A stretch of 48,285 bases of DNA, taken from contig JAFRCE010000009.1 in the NCBI GenBank assembly GCA_017404505.1, positions 1 to 48,285 of the forward strand, read 5' to 3'. The first letter of the stretch is position 1, and every line of letters starts with the position of its first letter. Shown in pieces: positions 17,367 through 26,119 of the stretch. Made by a program: the position numbers and the translations under genes. This stretch comes from Solobacterium sp. Lineage in GTDB: Bacteria > Bacillota_I > Bacilli_A > Erysipelotrichales > Erysipelotrichaceae. Under the pieces are notes generated by a model. It did not search any database and was not told where the DNA came from. It worked only from the letters and a program-made list of their open reading frames with translations.

Positions 17367-18652
17367 GCCGACACCTCCTTTACCAGGGCATCGATCTCTT
17401 CTTTGCTGTTGAGTTCCGTCGCACACCAGAGGATACCGTTTTCGACCGGCAGGCCGCCGAGGATCCCCTTCTCTTCCAGTCTGGCAAGCAGGGACTGCGG
17501 ATCCGCGCATTTGGTCACGAATTCATTGAAGAAATCCGCTTCGAAGCATCTCTTCAGACCGGCTTTTTCCAGTTCGGCCGCCAGATAATGCGCTTTGGCA
17601 TAGCACTGAGCCGCCGCGTTCTTCATGCCTTCCGGACCCATGGCCGCCAGATATACGGCCGCCGTCATGGCACAGAGAGCTTCGTTGGAACAGATATTGG
17701 AAGATGCCTTTTCGCGGCGGATATGCTGCTCACGGGCCTGCAGGGTCAGAACGAACGCTCTTCTTCCTTCCGAATCCTCGGTTTCACCGACGATACGGCC
17801 CGGCAGTTTGCGCATCATTTTGGCAGTGGCCGCCATAAAGCCGAGGTATGGTCCGCCAAAGGACAGCGGCATACCGAGCGGCTGGCCTTCACCGACCGCG
17901 ATATCGACACCGCATTCAGCCGGTGTTTCCAGCAGGCACATCGCGAACGGCTCCATGCCGGCAATGACCTGCAGACCAAGGGCATGCGCTTTTTCAGCGA
18001 TGTCTTTCAGGTCTTCGATGACACCGTAGTAATTCGGCTGCTGCACATAGACACAGCTGGCTTCGCCATCCAGACCGCTCAGGTCGGTCAGACCGTCTTT
18101 CAGAGGCAGAACGACAACTTCCTCGGAAGCCGTCCAGCAATAGGTGCGGATAACTTTCAGGGTATCCGGATGGATACCGGCTGAAACAAACACCTTCTTT
18201 TTCTTCGGGGTGCGGCACATACTGATGGCTTCGGCCGCCGCCACTGCTCCGTCATAGACAGACGCGTTGGCGACATCCATGCCGGTCAGTTCGCAGATCA
18301 TCGTCTGATATTCAAAGATGGACTGCAGCACACCCTGGGAAATCTCCGCCTGATACGGTGTGTAAGCAGTGACGAATTCTTCTTTGTTGACGACGCTCTT
18401 CACGATCGCTGGAATATAGTGCTTATATGCACCGGCGCCGCGGAAAACAGAGTCATAGACTTTGTTTTTGCCGGCCAGACGGCGCATTGTCCGGGCTGTT
18501 TCCAGTTCCGACATTCCTTTCGGAAGGTCAAGCTCTTTCTGCAGTTTCAGAGCTTCCGGAACATCCCGGTAAAGATCCTTCATGGATGAAAAGCCGGCTT
18601 CTTTCAGCATTTCCTCCTGCTGCAGAACAGTTGAAGGAATATAGCCTCCCAT
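17363..18652 (-). CDS. gcvPA: Glycine dehydrogenase (decarboxylating) subunit 1
   Basis: A 429-residue partner of GcvPB. It opens with the family's typical GGYIPSTVLQQEEMLKEAGFSSMKDLY and contains FRGAGAYKHYIPAIV, TAYTPYQAEISQGVLQSIFEYQTMICELTGMDVANAS, and GRIVGETEDSEGRRAFVLTLQAREQHIRREKA. The ATG at 18650-18652 follows the gcvH stop by 1 base and gives the standard start; a longer frame exists but reads through gcvH. Like other split P-protein first subunits it lacks the PLP lysine, which is supplied by the second subunit. Confidence 0.95.
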   Translation of the reverse strand: MGGYIPSTVLQQEEMLKEAGFSSMKDLYRDVPEALKLQKELDLPKGMSELETARTMRRLAGKNKVYDSVFRGAGAYKHYIPAIVKSVVNKEEFVTAYTPYQAEISQGVLQSIFEYQTMICELTGMDVANASVYDGAVAAAEAISMCRTPKKKKVFVSAGIHPDTLKVIRTYCWTASEEVVVLPLKDGLTDLSGLDGEASCVYVQQPNYYGVIEDLKDIAEKAHALGLQVIAGMEPFAMCLLETPAECGVDIAVGEGQPLGMPLSFGGPYLGFMAATAKMMRKLPGRIVGETEDSEGRRAFVLTLQAREQHIRREKASSNICSNEALCAMTAAVYLAAMGPEGMKNAAAQCYAKAHYLAAELEKAGLKRCFEADFFNEFVTKCADPQSLLARLEEKGILGGLPVENGILWCATELNSKEEIDALVKEVSA

Positions 18653-18653
18653 T

Positions 18654-19037
18654 TCAGTGTTCCTCTTCAGCGCAGAATTTGTCGTATGCTTCGGCATCCA
18701 GCAGCTCTTCCGGGCAGCTGACGTCACTCAGCCGGAACAGCCAGGCGCCATACGGATCTTCGTTGATCTTTTCCGGGCTGTCGAGCAGTTCTTCGTTGAC
18801 TTCCGTAACAGTGCCGCTGACCGGTGCGTAGACATCGGAAACAGCCTTGACGGATTCGACGTCACAGATCGTCTCGCCCTGGACAGCTTCCACGCCGACT
18901 TCCGGCAGGTTGACGAAAACCAGATCGCCAAGGGCGTCCTGAGCGAAATCACTCAGACCGACTTCACATTCTGTTTCAGATGTGAAACGGACCCATTCAT
19001 GGGTTTTTGCATACTTCAGTTCTTTTGGTGTGTTCAT
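18654..19037 (-). CDS. gcvH: Glycine cleavage system H protein
   Basis: A 127-residue lipoyl carrier that shuttles the aminomethyl group between P, T and L proteins. The lipoylation site is Lys64 in ETICDVESVKAVSDVYAPVSG, followed by the usual NEELLDSPEKINEDPYGAWLF. Length and motifs are standard. It lies 3 bases after gcvT and 1 base before gcvPA. Confidence 0.96.
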   Translation of the reverse strand: MNTPKELKYAKTHEWVRFTSETECEVGLSDFAQDALGDLVFVNLPEVGVEAVQGETICDVESVKAVSDVYAPVSGTVTEVNEELLDSPEKINEDPYGAWLFRLSDVSCPEELLDAEAYDKFCAEEEH

Positions 19038-19040
19038 TTT

Positions 19041-20096
19041 CTATTTCTCCCTTTTATAAAACGGTAATGTTACAACCTTTCCTTCAATTCTTCTGCCGCG
19101 CACGTCAACTGTTACCGGCGTGCCGGGTTCATATGCTTCATCGACCAGCGCCATGGCATAGGCGCCTTTCAGATACGGACAGTGGGTGCCGGACGTCGTA
19201 TGGCCGATCAGCCTCTCATCCTGATAAACGTCACAGTGTTCTCTGGCAATGCCGCGGCCGGTGATCTGAATGCCGATCCGATGGCGGTTTTTCCTCGTGG
19301 CCATGGCATCTCTGCCGATAAAGTCCTTATTCATCTTAACACCGAAATCCAGCCCGGTTTCCAGCGGACTCACGGTTTCGTCCATTTCATGACCGTACAG
19401 CGGCATGGACGCTTCCAGACGCAGGGTGTCACGGGCGCCGAGTCCGCACGGAACAACTCTTTCATCCTTCAGCAGCTCACGCCACAGTTCCACGGCATCT
19501 TCCGGTTTGCAGTAGATCTCGAAGCCGTATTCACCGGTATAGCCGGTCTGGGAAACGATCACCTCTTTACCCAGGATCGTCGTGTTGATGAAACTATAGT
19601 ATTTCTGCGGCAGTTCTGTGTATTTTCCAAGCACGTCGCCGGACAGCGGTCCCTGCAGGGCCAGCTGTGCGTATTCGTCCGAGACGTCGGCGAATTCTAC
19701 TTCACCAAAGAGATGGTCTTTGATCCAGGCGACGTCCTTATGACGGTTGGACGCGTTGACGACGACAAAGAAGTCCTCTTCACCCATTCGGTACACGATC
19801 AGATCGTCCACACAGCCGCCGTCTTCATAGCACATGACGCCATAACGGACCCGGCCGTTCTTCAGATTCGTGTAGTCATTAGTGAAAATGTAATTCAGGT
19901 TGGCCAGGGCATCCTTGCCGCGGAAGGTCACTTCACCCATATGCGATACGTCAAACAGGCCGACGCCTTCACGTACCGCCATATGTTCTTTGATCACTCC
20001 CGTCGGATACTGGACAGGCAAAAAATAACCGGCAAAATCGACGATTCTGCCATCCAGTGCGATGTGTTCCTCATAAAGAGGGGTTTTGTTAGTCAT
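19041..20096 (-). CDS. gcvT: Aminomethyltransferase (glycine cleavage T protein)
   Basis: A 351-residue enzyme that moves the methylene group from the H-protein arm to tetrahydrofolate, releasing ammonia. Family blocks are LPVQYPTGVIKEHMAVREGVGLFDVSHMGEV near the start, ALQGPLSGDVL, SQTGYTGEYGFEIYC, and GLGARDTLRLEASMPLYGHE near residue 240. First gene of the operon. Its 165-base upstream region is shared with the divergent azlC. A TACAAT-like -10 lies about 45 bases upstream, and the short leader holds only an A/T-rich hairpin, so I do not see a glycine riboswitch. Confidence 0.95.
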   Translation of the reverse strand: MTNKTPLYEEHIALDGRIVDFAGYFLPVQYPTGVIKEHMAVREGVGLFDVSHMGEVTFRGKDALANLNYIFTNDYTNLKNGRVRYGVMCYEDGGCVDDLIVYRMGEEDFFVVVNASNRHKDVAWIKDHLFGEVEFADVSDEYAQLALQGPLSGDVLGKYTELPQKYYSFINTTILGKEVIVSQTGYTGEYGFEIYCKPEDAVELWRELLKDERVVPCGLGARDTLRLEASMPLYGHEMDETVSPLETGLDFGVKMNKDFIGRDAMATRKNRHRIGIQITGRGIAREHCDVYQDERLIGHTTSGTHCPYLKGAYAMALVDEAYEPGTPVTVDVRGRRIEGKVVTLPFYKREK

Positions 20097-20261
20097 ATAG
20101 AATTATCCTCCGAAAAATCAGAAATGATTTTCTTCACTAACATTGTACCGTAATTTACTCTTTTCGGCAGGAAATCTCTCTTTTTTCACCGTTATCCGGG
20201 GCATGTGGGAATCCTCTTCGCCGATTATCCTCTACAATAACTCTCAGAAAGGAAACCGCCC

Positions 20262-20954
20262 ATGAAACTGAAGGCCCTGAAAGCAGCTTTTCCATATACC
20301 ATTCCGATTTTCGCCGGGTTCTGGTTTCTCGCCCTCGCCTACGGAATTTACATGAACGTTTCCGGCTTCAGCTTCTGGTATCCGTTCCTCATGAGCATCA
20401 CCATCTTCGGCGGTTCGCTGGAGTTTGTCGCTGTCAGTATGCTGCTGGCCCCGTTCGCGCCGCTGCAGACATTCATCATGGCTTTGCTGGTGCAGGCCAG
20501 ACATCTGTTTTACGGCATCTCGATGCTGGACAAATACAAAAACATGGGCTGGAAGAAGTTCTATCTGATCTTCGCCATGTGCGACGAATCCTTTTCCATC
20601 AATTACACGGCCGACATTCCGGAAGACGTCGATCGCGGCTGGTTCTATTTCTGGGTTTCCCTGCTCAACCAGTCCTACTGGGTCACCGGCGCCCTCGTCG
20701 GCGGCCTGGCCGGTTCGCTGCTGAAGTTCAACACCGAAGGTCTGGACTTCGTCATGACCGCGATGTTTGTCGTTATTTTCATGGAGCAGTGGATGAAGCA
20801 GAAAAAGCACCATACCGGACTGATCGGCATCGGCTGCACGGCTCTATGCCTGTATTTCTTCGGCAGCACTTCGTTCATGGTACCGGCCATGATCCTGATC
20901 CTTGTCATTCTGCTTGTGTTCCGCAAACCGCTGGAAGAAGGAGGTCTGCAATGA
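20262..20954 (+). CDS. azlC: Branched-chain amino acid exporter, large subunit AzlC
   Basis: A 230-residue membrane protein of the AzlC family, which with AzlD exports branched-chain amino acids or their analogues. Visible marks are [22 protein letters not shown] at the N-terminus, [14 protein letters not shown], and [12 protein letters not shown], all typical of AzlC, with about five to six hydrophobic helices. An AGAAAGG ribosome site lies 9 bases before the ATG. The gene is divergent from gcvT. Its TGA overlaps the azlD start as ATGA. Confidence 0.92.
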   Translation: MKLKALKAAFPYTIPIFAGFWFLALAYGIYMNVSGFSFWYPFLMSITIFGGSLEFVAVSMLLAPFAPLQTFIMALLVQARHLFYGISMLDKYKNMGWKKFYLIFAMCDESFSINYTADIPEDVDRGWFYFWVSLLNQSYWVTGALVGGLAGSLLKFNTEGLDFVMTAMFVVIFMEQWMKQKKHHTGLIGIGCTALCLYFFGSTSFMVPAMILILVILLVFRKPLEEGGLQ

Positions 20955-21286
20955 GTCCGATGACATTGCCGCAGCAGATCATGACCATCGCTCTCTGCGT
21001 GGCCGCGACCATGCTGACAAGATTCCTGCCCTTCCTCGTGTTTTCAGGAAAAAAGGAAACACCGGATACCGTCCAGTATCTCGGCAAGGCACTTCCCCTC
21101 GCCGTGTTCGGCATGCTGGTGGTGTACTGTCTGAAGAACGTGTCTCTTCTTTCCGGCAGTCATGGCATTCCCGAGCTGGCTGCCATTGCCGTCACGGTCC
21201 TGTTTCATAAGTGGAAGCGGCAGATGCTGCTGTCAATCGCGGCCGGAACCGTCTGCTACATGTTTCTGATTCAGATCATCTTCTGA
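20951..21286 (+). CDS. azlD: Branched-chain amino acid exporter, small subunit AzlD
   Basis: A 111-residue membrane protein with four predicted helices. It begins [31 protein letters not shown], where the TRFLPF motif is diagnostic of AzlD, and continues [18 protein letters not shown]. It starts within the azlC stop (ATGA overlap), so both subunits are probably made in fixed ratio. A longer in-frame start exists inside azlC but would give a hydrophilic, composition-biased extension without homology, so it is not used. Confidence 0.92.
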   Translation: MSPMTLPQQIMTIALCVAATMLTRFLPFLVFSGKKETPDTVQYLGKALPLAVFGMLVVYCLKNVSLLSGSHGIPELAAIAVTVLFHKWKRQMLLSIAAGTVCYMFLIQIIF

Positions 21287-21296
21287 GCGGAAAACA

Positions 21297-21325
21297 TAGG
21301 CATACTCCGCAAAAACACTTATAAT
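21297..21325 (+). promoter_or_regulatory. Promoter of the small double-glycine protein
   Basis: TAGGCA (21297-21302; 4 of 6 to consensus), 17-base spacer, TATAAT (21320-21325). The ATG follows 41 bases later behind an AGAAAGGA ribosome site, so the small gene has a full set of expression signals of its own. Confidence 0.6.
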
Positions 21326-21366
21326 ATCTGCGAAGGCAAACAGCCGGAAGAAAGGATCAGATTTAT

Positions 21367-21555
21367 ATGGAAGACAAAAAAATCAGAGATGAATCCCTTC
21401 TGGAAGTCAGCGGCGGCAAATGGACTCTTGAGACATTAACACCAGAAGAAAGAGAGAGATTCTACGAAGTCAGCGAAGGCCTTACCAATGAATGGGATTA
21501 CATTTCTTACAATGAGTTCATCCAAGAAATGAACGAAAAATACGGAGCTAACTGA
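21367..21555 (+). CDS. Small protein with double-glycine leader-like N-terminus
   Basis: A 62-residue protein. Residues 1-17 (MEDKKIRDESLLEVSGG) look like the double-glycine leaders that peptidase-containing or NHLP-type ABC exporters recognise: a charged start, an acidic-hydrophobic amphipathic stretch and Gly-Gly at 16-17. The remaining 45 residues are acidic and aromatic with no Cys (ERERFYEVSEGLTNEWDYI), unlike typical bacteriocin cores and without lanthionine or thiazole precursors. It has its own promoter, ribosome site and terminator. A pair of NHLP-type exporters is encoded 5-9 kb to the right. A secreted or modified peptide is possible; a small cytosolic protein with a chance GG is the main alternative. 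Reality of the gene is likely, function open. Confidence 0.65.
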   Translation: MEDKKIRDESLLEVSGGKWTLETLTPEERERFYEVSEGLTNEWDYISYNEFIQEMNEKYGAN

Positions 21556-21569
21556 GAATTCCGCAAGCA

Positions 21570-21607
21570 AAAAGCCGAATCATCATGATCATGATGACAC
21601 GGCTTTT
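21570..21607. terminator. Bidirectional terminator between the small protein and the CMD-like gene
   Basis: AAAAGCCG (21570-21577) pairs with CGGCTTTT (21600-21607) around a second perfect palindrome CATCATGATCATGATG (21581-21596). T runs exist on both strands, so it can end both convergent genes. Confidence 0.8.
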
Positions 21608-21627
21608 CTTTATGTTTCAAAGAAACG

Positions 21628-22386
21628 TTATTTGACTTCTTCCGCCGCCTTGTTGACGATACGCAGGGCATTGAGCGTGCGCGGATAGCCGATATAAGGA
21701 ACGTTGCGGGAAATGACTCTGACCAGAAGATCCTTGTCATTGCCAAGACGCAGGTTGGCAGCGGCGTGTGATGCCAGCTGCGGTTCACATCCGCCCTGGG
21801 CATACAGGAAACAGAACGTGACCAGTTCTCTCATTTCGATATCCAGGCCTTTGCGGGTGTAGTAGTCACCGAAGCAGTTGGCAGCCAGCCATCTGTTGAT
21901 GTGTCTGGTGTCTTCCGGTCCGCTCTTCCAGAAATCATTCATATAATCCCCGAAGATCCTGACCTGGGCTTTCGTACCCTTTTCTCTTCTGTCTTCCGCC
22001 GTCGTCGTTGTCCGCGGCTCATCGGAAACCTTTACGCCGTTTTCCGCGAAGACTTCATTGCATGCCTTCAGGAACGGGAAGACTCTGCCAATACCGAGGT
22101 AGGCAGTTGCCTGATAGATCGTTTCCTTGATTTCAACCGGATCGACACCGAAGTTCAGCGCGCCTTTGAGCATGATGCGGAATTCGTCAAGGCCGCCGCA
22201 TCCCAGCAATACAGCCAGCGTGCTCAGGAACGCTGTTCTGTCATCCAGATCGCACTGGCTGACGACTTCGTCCATCGCAAAGTTGGCAAACAGTTCGAAG
22301 AATTCCGGATCGCTTTTTGCGAAAGGTCCTTCTTCACTGTTTCTCATTTTTTCTCTGTAAGATTCTGCTTTTGGATTAATTGCCAT
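21628..22386 (-). CDS. Carboxymuconolactone decarboxylase family protein (two CMD domains)
   Basis: A 252-residue protein with tandem CMD-like all-helical domains. The first (about 40-120) has the pattern AVLLGCGGLDEFRIMLKGALNFGVDPVEIKETIYQ; the second (about 150-245) has RELVTFCFLYAQGGCEPQLASHAAANLRLGN, with the Glu-x-x-x-x-x-His pattern of the AhpD/CMD group. Relatives act as decarboxylases or thiol-based reductases, but many are uncharacterised. The ATG at 22384-22386 follows AAGGAG. It lies 52 bases downstream of the aldo/keto reductase gene in the same direction and is likely co-transcribed, suggesting a shared redox role. Confidence 0.82.
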   Translation of the reverse strand: MAINPKAESYREKMRNSEEGPFAKSDPEFFELFANFAMDEVVSQCDLDDRTAFLSTLAVLLGCGGLDEFRIMLKGALNFGVDPVEIKETIYQATAYLGIGRVFPFLKACNEVFAENGVKVSDEPRTTTTAEDRREKGTKAQVRIFGDYMNDFWKSGPEDTRHINRWLAANCFGDYYTRKGLDIEMRELVTFCFLYAQGGCEPQLASHAAANLRLGNDKDLLVRVISRNVPYIGYPRTLNALRIVNKAAEEVK

Positions 22387-22438
22387 GTTACTCTCCTTGT
22401 TTCTCCTCAACTATTATACTCGTTTGGAGAATACTGTC

Positions 22439-23560
22439 TTACTGTTTTTCAAATTCTTCCGCGACATTTTCCAGCAGACTGCGGATCGGCAGATGCTGCG
22501 GACACACACGTTCACACATGCCGCATTTGACGCAGTCGGAAGCCTTGCCGTGATTGCTGACAGCGCGCTCGTAATAGTGATTCACGTTCCAGTCCCGCTT
22601 GATTTGGGCGGAATTGTAGCTGGCAAACAAATCGGGAATGCGGATGTCCATCGGACAGGTGCTTTCCTCGATACAGTAGCGGCAGGCTGTGCAGGCGATC
22701 ATGTTCTTAGAATTGAATACTTCCGTTACCTTGCGTACGGCTTCCATTTCCTTTTCGTTCAGCGGCTCGAAGTTCTCCATGAAGGAAACATTGTCCTGCA
22801 TCTGTTCGAATGTACTCATACCGGAAAGAACAACACGGATATTTTTAAATCCGGCCGCGAAGCGAATGGCATAGCTGGCATTGGAGCCGCCGCCAAGTTC
22901 ATCAAAGTATTTCTGGGCATCTTCGGGAAGATTGACCAGACTGCCGCCTTTCACCGGTTCCATGACCAATACCGGCTTGTCGTGCTTCTCGCAGACTTCG
23001 TATACCCGGCGTGATTCGACGGACGCGCTGTCATAATCCAGGTAGTTGAACTGGATCTGGACGATCTCAATCTCCGGATATTCACTCAGGATCCGGTCCA
23101 GAACCTCTGCCTTGTCATGGAAGGAAATGCCGACATGTCTGACTTTACCTTCTTTTTTCAGTTCGAAGGCTGTCTCGTATGCCTTGCATTTCTTGAATTT
23201 TTCAAAGACATCGCCGTTCTGCGAATGCATCAGATAGAAATCGAAGTACTCCACGCCGCAGGCATCGAGCTGGCTCTGGAAGAGCGGGCGGATATCCTCC
23301 TGTTTGTTGAAATAACTGCCGGTCAGTTTGTTGGTCAGAAGAAACCTGCTGCGGTCATACCGCGAAGTCAGGCATTCTCTGACGGCGATTTCGCTCTTGC
23401 CGCTGATGTAGCCGTGGGCAGTGTCGAAATAGTTGAAACCATGGTCAATAAAGTAGTCGACCATTTTCTTTGTCTGCTCATTATCGACTTCTTCATGCTT
23501 CATGGGAAGACGCATCATACCGAAACCAAATTTGCCATTGATAAATTCAAATTGTTCCAT
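22439..23560 (-). CDS. Aldo/keto reductase with C-terminal [4Fe-4S] domain
   Basis: A 373-residue oxidoreductase. The barrel starts FGFGMMRLPM and has the tetrad residues in FNYFDTAHGYISG (Asp, Tyr) and YFDFYLMHSQN. The C-terminal ~90 residues hold two ferredoxin-like Cys clusters, CTACRYCIEESTCP and CVKCGMCERVCP, the arrangement found in strictly anaerobic Firmicutes, where the partner is thought to be ferredoxin or a flavin rather than only NADPH. The first gene of a probable two-gene unit with the CMD-like protein. Substrate unknown. Confidence 0.9.
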   Translation of the reverse strand: MEQFEFINGKFGFGMMRLPMKHEEVDNEQTKKMVDYFIDHGFNYFDTAHGYISGKSEIAVRECLTSRYDRSRFLLTNKLTGSYFNKQEDIRPLFQSQLDACGVEYFDFYLMHSQNGDVFEKFKKCKAYETAFELKKEGKVRHVGISFHDKAEVLDRILSEYPEIEIVQIQFNYLDYDSASVESRRVYEVCEKHDKPVLVMEPVKGGSLVNLPEDAQKYFDELGGGSNASYAIRFAAGFKNIRVVLSGMSTFEQMQDNVSFMENFEPLNEKEMEAVRKVTEVFNSKNMIACTACRYCIEESTCPMDIRIPDLFASYNSAQIKRDWNVNHYYERAVSNHGKASDCVKCGMCERVCPQHLPIRSLLENVAEEFEKQ

Positions 23561-23626
23561 CTTCTGTTCCTCCTCTACTTTATTTTAACGCATGCTGACA
23601 TGTTTCCGCAAAACCCGGAAAGCATG

Positions 23627-23648
23627 AAAAAACCGGCCGAAGCCGGTT
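23627..23648 (-). terminator. Terminator of glnS
   Basis: Minus strand AACCGGC (23642-23648), loop TTCG, GCCGGTT (23631-23637), then TTTT. It lies 9 bases after the glnS stop. Confidence 0.85.
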
Positions 23649-23656
23649 AAGATTCA

Positions 23657-25393
23657 TTACTTTTTGAAACCGTCACGCAGCGAGACGCTTCGATTGAAGA
23701 CGAGATGGTCAGCCCGGCTGTCCTTGTTGTCGAGACAGAAGAAGCCGACACGCATGAACTGGAAGGTCGGGGCGTTGGTGCCGGTGCGGTTTTCACGGGC
23801 ATCGAATTCTCTGGCGATATCGACCATGGAAGTTTCGACCTTGCAGTTTGTCAGAACCGTCAGACTTTCCGGGTTCATTGCCTCCAGGAAGTTCTTGTCC
23901 GGTCCGTCCGGATTCGGATCCGTGAACAGATTGTCGTACAGACGGACTTCGGCATCGACGCAGTTCTCGGAATCGACCCAGTGGATCGTCGCACCTTTGA
24001 CCTTGCGGCCGTCCGCCGGATCGCCGCCGCGGGAATCCGGATCATATTCACACAGCACTTCCGTGACCTTGCCGTTTTCATCCTTCACACAGCCGGTGCA
24101 GGTGACCAGATATGCGCCTTTCAGACGCACTTCGTTGCCCGGATACATTCTCTTGTACTTGGGAATCGGTTCTTCCAGGAAGTCCTCTTCCTCGATCCAG
24201 AGATGACGGCTGAAGGTGATCTCGTGCGTGCCCTGGGAAGGATCGAGCGGGTTGTTCTCCACTTCAAACGTTTCTGACTGTCCTTCCGGATAGTTGGTGA
24301 CCGTCAGCTTCACCGGATGCAGCACCGCCATGGTTCTTTCCGCTGTGGCGTTGAGGTCCTCTCTCAGACATCTTTCCAGTTCCGCGAAAGCGATCGTATT
24401 GGTGCTCTTGGCAACGCCGATGGAATCGCAGAAGTTACGGATGGATCTGGCGGTGTAGCCGCGGCGTCGAAGACCGCAAAGCGTCGGCATGCGGGGATCG
24501 TCCCAGCCGGACACATAGCCTTCCTCGACCAGTTGTCTCAGCTTGCGCTTGGACATTACCGTGTGATCGATGCCAAGACGGGCAAACTCGATCTGACGCG
24601 GTTTGTGATATGGGATTGAAACATTCTCAACCACCCAGTTATATAACGGTCTGTGGTCTTCGTATTCCAGCGAGCACAGGGAATGGGTAATGCCTTCCAG
24701 GGCATCCTGGATTGGATGAGCGAAGTCATACATCGGATAGATGCACCACTTCGTGCCCTGGCGGTGGTGGTTGATGTAACGGATACGGTAGATAACCGGA
24801 TCACGCATGTTGAAGTTGCCACTGGCCAGATCGATCTTGGCGCGCAGCGTCATCTTTCCTTCTTCCACTTCACCGTTCTTCATCTTTTCGAACAGACGCA
24901 GGTTTTCTTCGATCGGGCGGTCACGGTACGGTGATCTGGCTGGTGTCGAAGTGTCGCCTCGGTATTCCCGGAACTGTTCCGGTGTCAGTTCACAGACATA
25001 CGCCAGTCCTTTTTTGATCAGTTCGATGGCAAATTCATAGTCCTGATCGAAATAATCGGAGCCGTAATAGAATCTGTCGCCCCAGTCAAAGCCGAGCCAG
25101 TGAATATCCTGCTGGATGGCATCGACATATTCGGTGTCTTCCTTGGCCGGATTGGTATCGTCCATACGCAGGTTACAGAGACCGTTGAACTTCTCGGCCA
25201 TGCCGAAGTCAATGCACAGAGCTTTGCAGTGACCAATATGAAGATATCCGTTCGGCTCCGGCGGGAAACGGGTATGCACTGTCATACCTTCAAACTGTCC
25301 GCCCGGAGCAATGTCCTCTTCAATAAAATTGTAGATAAAGTTACGGTTCAGATTCACTTCATCCACAGCTATGTCTTTCTTTTCATCAGCCAT
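23657..25393 (-). CDS. glnS: Glutaminyl-tRNA synthetase
   Basis: A 578-residue class I synthetase that charges tRNA-Gln directly. The HIGH-type motif is PPEPNGYLHIGHCKAL (44-59) and the KMSKS-type motif is VMSKRKL (about 285). YPMYDFAHPIQDALEGITHSLCSLEYEDHRPLYNW is the standard GlnRS block, and the C-terminal half is the two-barrel anticodon-binding region (HPVKLTVTNYPEG, NPLDPSQGTHEITFSRHLWIE). Possession of GlnRS is patchy in Bacillota, where many lineages use GatCAB instead. An AAAGGAG ribosome site precedes the ATG, and a strong hairpin lies just upstream of it. Confidence 0.96.
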   Translation of the reverse strand: MADEKKDIAVDEVNLNRNFIYNFIEEDIAPGGQFEGMTVHTRFPPEPNGYLHIGHCKALCIDFGMAEKFNGLCNLRMDDTNPAKEDTEYVDAIQQDIHWLGFDWGDRFYYGSDYFDQDYEFAIELIKKGLAYVCELTPEQFREYRGDTSTPARSPYRDRPIEENLRLFEKMKNGEVEEGKMTLRAKIDLASGNFNMRDPVIYRIRYINHHRQGTKWCIYPMYDFAHPIQDALEGITHSLCSLEYEDHRPLYNWVVENVSIPYHKPRQIEFARLGIDHTVMSKRKLRQLVEEGYVSGWDDPRMPTLCGLRRRGYTARSIRNFCDSIGVAKSTNTIAFAELERCLREDLNATAERTMAVLHPVKLTVTNYPEGQSETFEVENNPLDPSQGTHEITFSRHLWIEEEDFLEEPIPKYKRMYPGNEVRLKGAYLVTCTGCVKDENGKVTEVLCEYDPDSRGGDPADGRKVKGATIHWVDSENCVDAEVRLYDNLFTDPNPDGPDKNFLEAMNPESLTVLTNCKVETSMVDIAREFDARENRTGTNAPTFQFMRVGFFCLDNKDSRADHLVFNRSVSLRDGFKK

Positions 25394-25411
25394 AGTTCTA
25401 TCTCCTTTAAA

Positions 25412-25431
25412 ACGGATACGTGTGTATCCGT
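25412..25431 (-). promoter_or_regulatory. Hairpin in the glnS leader
   Basis: Perfect 8-bp hairpin ACGGATAC-ACAC-GTATCCGT on the minus strand, followed by TTTT and then the AAAGGAG ribosome site of glnS. It could act as a weak attenuator or stabilise the mRNA 5' end. It is too short for a T-box and lacks T-box motifs. Confidence 0.5.
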
Positions 25432-25506
25432 GATTACCTTACAAGTATAACGCAACATGCTCATTTCAGTCACCTGCAAAAAACACCTGCTTTTCAGGAT
25501 GACATG

Positions 25507-25998
25507 TCATTTCATCCCCGGCAGCAGATCACGGATCATAATATATTCCTCCGCTGTTTCCGCAACTGTCTGAAAGCCGCACCGCCGATACAGCCGGACA
25601 GCCGGATTGGCTTTCTGCACGGAGAGGGAAACTTTCGGATATCCTCTCTTCTTCAGCACCGCCAGCATCTCTTTCAGCAGAGACGTGCCAATGCCTCTGC
25701 CGCGGTATTCCTTCCTGACGGAAATGGCCAGAGAGGGCGTTTCGTCATCCACATGGCCGTAATCCGGCATGATCCTGCTCCACACCGCGCCGATGATGTT
25801 TCCTTCCTCTTCCGCCGCCATACAGCAGTCCGCCGGGCCGCTGCCGAAGTCTTCATAATAAACGCGCAGCTCAGGTAGTTCGATCACCGATCTGTCCGGT
25901 GCCTTTATACCTTCCGGGATAAATATCGCATCATAAAGAAAATCCTTCAGGATTTCTGTTTCATCTTCTCTGAGATAGCGGATCCTCACGGCAGTCAC
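25507..25998 (-). CDS. GNAT family N-acetyltransferase
   Basis: A 163-residue GNAT enzyme. The acetyl-CoA loop is VRKEYRGRGIGTSLLKEML (about 97-115), followed by KVSLSVQKANPAVRLYRRCGFQTV, the typical strand 5 to C-terminal motif. The N-terminal half includes IRYLREDETEILKDFLYDAIFIPEG, seen in a Firmicutes subgroup of unknown substrate. It stands alone between a weak terminator (about 25477-25500) and the unusual intergenic region to its right. Confidence 0.85.
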   Translation of the reverse strand: MTAVRIRYLREDETEILKDFLYDAIFIPEGIKAPDRSVIELPELRVYYEDFGSGPADCCMAAEEEGNIIGAVWSRIMPDYGHVDDETPSLAISVRKEYRGRGIGTSLLKEMLAVLKKRGYPKVSLSVQKANPAVRLYRRCGFQTVAETAEEYIMIRDLLPGMK

Positions 25999-26084
25999 TC
26001 CCCTGTCTTCACTCTGCGGCTGGTTCCATTATAGAACAGAACCTTTTCCTGCCTGGCATGTATAGAAAAAAATTTTTTTAGCTG

Positions 26085-26113
26085 TTGACATTCTATATTG
26101 CCCGCAGTATACC
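26085..26113 (+). promoter_or_regulatory. Promoter of a candidate non-coding RNA
   Basis: TTGACA (26085-26090), exactly 17 bases, TATACC (26108-26113). A perfect tandem 11-bp repeat CCCGCAGTATA (26101-26111 and 26112-26122) covers the -10 region and gives a second TATA-like box (TATAAA). No protein gene follows on this strand before a terminator, which suggests an RNA product. Confidence 0.55.
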
Positions 26114-26119
26114 CGCAGT

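Noticed and set aside
15939..17510. Longer N-terminus for gcvPB, and similar extended starts for psuK, gcvPA, azlD, the amidase and the AAC(3)-like gene
   Set aside because: Extensions overlap neighbouring genes, are rich in Arg, Cys and Pro from out-of-frame reading, and family N-termini match the shorter starts.
20097..20261. Possible glycine riboswitch upstream of gcvT
   Set aside because: The 165-base gap is shared with the azlC promoter region, the likely gcvT leader is about 40 bases long, and none of the conserved aptamer blocks is visible; only an A/T-rich hairpin is present.
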